Positions 63,177 to 64,000 of a stretch of DNA of 64,000 nucleotides are shown here, piece after piece. Each line of letters opens with the position of its first letter. The stretch's first letter is position 1. The DNA lies in contig NZ_FRCC01000002.1 in the NCBI RefSeq assembly GCF_900142775.1, positions 1 through 64,000 of the forward strand, read 5' to 3'. A program made the translations under genes and the position numbers. The notes beneath the pieces are model-generated. The model made no database searches and had not been told where the DNA came from. It saw only the letters and a list, made by a program, of their open reading frames with translations. The stretch comes from Flavobacterium flevense. Lineage in GTDB: Bacteria > Bacteroidota > Bacteroidia > Flavobacteriales > Flavobacteriaceae.

Positions 63177-63506
63177 ATGAGTTGGATTTTATTGATAATA
63201 GGCGGATTATTTGAAGTAGCTTTTGCTTCTTGTCTTGGCAAAGCCAAAGAAACTACAGGGATGGAATCGGCCTGGTGGATGATTGGTTTTTTGTTGAGTT
63301 TAACGGTGAGTATGTTTTTATTATACAAAGCCACACAGGAATTGCCCATTGGGACTGCTTATGCGGTCTGGACAGGAATAGGAGCCGTAGGAACCGTTTT
63401 AGTGGGAATCTTTGTATTTAAAGAACCTGCCACTTTTTGGAGAATCTTTTTTATTAGTACGCTTATTGCTTCGATTATCGGGTTGAAGTTTGTGTCCACC
63501 CATTAA
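63177..63506 (+). CDS. Small multidrug resistance (SMR) family exporter
   Basis: A 109-residue protein with four helices and the essential membrane Glu13 (IIGGLFEVAFA). Other SMR motifs: LPIGTAYAVWTGIGAVGTVL and GIFVFKEPATFWR. SugE/Gdx-type members export guanidinium, EmrE-type export quaternary amines; the subtype is not certain. It starts 3 bases after the antiporter stop, so the two are co-transcribed. Confidence 0.93.
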   Translation: MSWILLIIGGLFEVAFASCLGKAKETTGMESAWWMIGFLLSLTVSMFLLYKATQELPIGTAYAVWTGIGAVGTVLVGIFVFKEPATFWRIFFISTLIASIIGLKFVSTH

Positions 63507-64000
63507 AATCCTAAATTCAGCACATAACTTAGTTTTATAGCAATATTGTCTTCAAATCTTGGTAATTGATTAGGACCGTAGCGGAAAAAAGTGGTTAAAC
63601 CCAAGCCGTTAAAAATTTGATTTAATTCGATACCTGATTCAAAAAAACCATCGTTTAAGGTTTTAAAATCAAGTCCTGCATGTTGCTCCGGATGATCTAA
63701 ATTCCCCCAGGCTGCTCGGGTAACTAAAACAAGCGAAGGCTTTACTTTCTGGAATAAAGTAACGCGGTTAAAAGCGTGTTTGAATTGGAAAAAAGCATAT
63801 TTATTAGAGAAAAATTCATTGAAAAACATAGTTTCGAAACTGTTTTTGCCCCCAAAAGTGATTCTTTTTAGAATATTTTCTTTAGTAATATTGTTAGGCG
63901 AAGTATTGTATAAATGTGTCAGTGGAACATCGCCCAGAGCATAACCCGCCTGAAAGAGCAAGCTTGTTTTCTGCCCATTTAAATATTTCTTTTCATATTC
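63503..64000 (-). CDS. DUF5686 family outer-membrane protein, C-terminal part
   Basis: The frame is open to the end of the window, giving the last 165 residues of a longer gene. Visible are beta-barrel strands: TSLLFQAGYALGDVPLTHLY, FFNEFFSNKYAFFQFKHAF, KPSLVLVTRAAWGNL, FESGIELNQIF, TTFFRYGPNQLP and a final LSYVLNLGF ending in Phe. This matches the C-terminal barrel of DUF5686/carboxypeptidase-like proteins of Bacteroidota. Its stop overlaps the SMR stop by 4 bases (convergent). Confidence 0.8.
   Translation of the reverse strand, partial: EYEKKYLNGQKTSLLFQAGYALGDVPLTHLYNTSPNNITKENILKRITFGGKNSFETMFFNEFFSNKYAFFQFKHAFNRVTLFQKVKPSLVLVTRAAWGNLDHPEQHAGLDFKTLNDGFFESGIELNQIFNGLGLTTFFRYGPNQLPRFEDNIAIKLSYVLNLGF

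Overview
The window reads as chromosomal DNA of a flavobacterium (Bacteroidota, Flavobacteriaceae, most like Flavobacterium). The evidence is the AT-rich sequence, -7 promoter motifs of the form TAnnTTTG without clear Shine-Dalgarno sites, PorP/SprF proteins, type IX secretion (T9SS) sorting domains of both types, a SusC-like TonB receptor, and the Bacteroidota families DUF4271, DUF4296, DUF3098, DUF4870 and DUF5686. I see no rRNA, tRNA, CRISPR array, prophage or transposase gene. All identifications come from reading the sequence; no database search was run.

Layout. (1) 1-18500: two paralogous cassettes, each made of a giant T9SS adhesin, a PorP/SprF protein and a TPR/propeller/OmpA protein. 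They face each other around four small genes (4804-7240). The right-hand adhesin is 2727 aa and carries seven near-identical 363-bp repeats. (2) 18849-20974: a histidine kinase and a LuxR-type response regulator, divergent from that adhesin. (3) 21033-29525: a phosphate block on the minus strand (phoU, pstB, pstA, pstC, pstS, an OprP-like porin, phoR, phoB). Divergent from phoB are a TonB receptor, a beta-helix lipoprotein and a tiny protein that is only a signal peptide plus a T9SS sorting domain (29703-34232). The promoters of pstS, pstC, the porin and the TonB receptor share TTAAC-like direct repeats at an 11-bp period, which I propose as this lineage's Pho box. (4) 34333-47295: housekeeping genes (LuxE-like protein, tyrS, epimerase, DUF4296 lipoprotein, dihydroorotase, dolichyl-phosphate-mannose-synthase-like transferase, DUF4271, hemD, cytochrome c lipoprotein, zinc peptidase, leuS) with unusual repeats between and even inside them. 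(5) 47483-50156: a ModE-type regulator, an alginate-export-type porin and a TauE/SafE permease. (6) 50416-57175: ftsX, DUF3098, uppP, truB, a degenerate M23-like protein, a thioredoxin-like protein, a patatin, pyrH and frr. (7) 57371-64000: MscS channel, RND/MMPL exporter, CPA2 antiporter, SMR exporter and the 3' end of a DUF5686 gene.

How the genes work together. The adhesin cassettes should place large surface proteins on the cell through T9SS, with the PorP/SprF partner needed for type B cargo. The phosphate block forms one envelope-to-cytoplasm uptake route: TonB receptor and porin in the outer membrane, PstS in the periplasm, PstCAB in the inner membrane, with PhoR, PhoB and PhoU as control.

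Most unusual points: a PstS-like segment embedded in PstC; the 11-bp-period Pho box; arrays of heptamers in intergenic DNA and inside leuS, where a second GC-rich palindrome is also translated; a dispersed (CAATRG)n inverted-repeat family, one copy of which encloses a 133-bp tandem repeat and carries promoters in its arms; and a terminator that looks derived from the 3' end of a nearby coding sequence.
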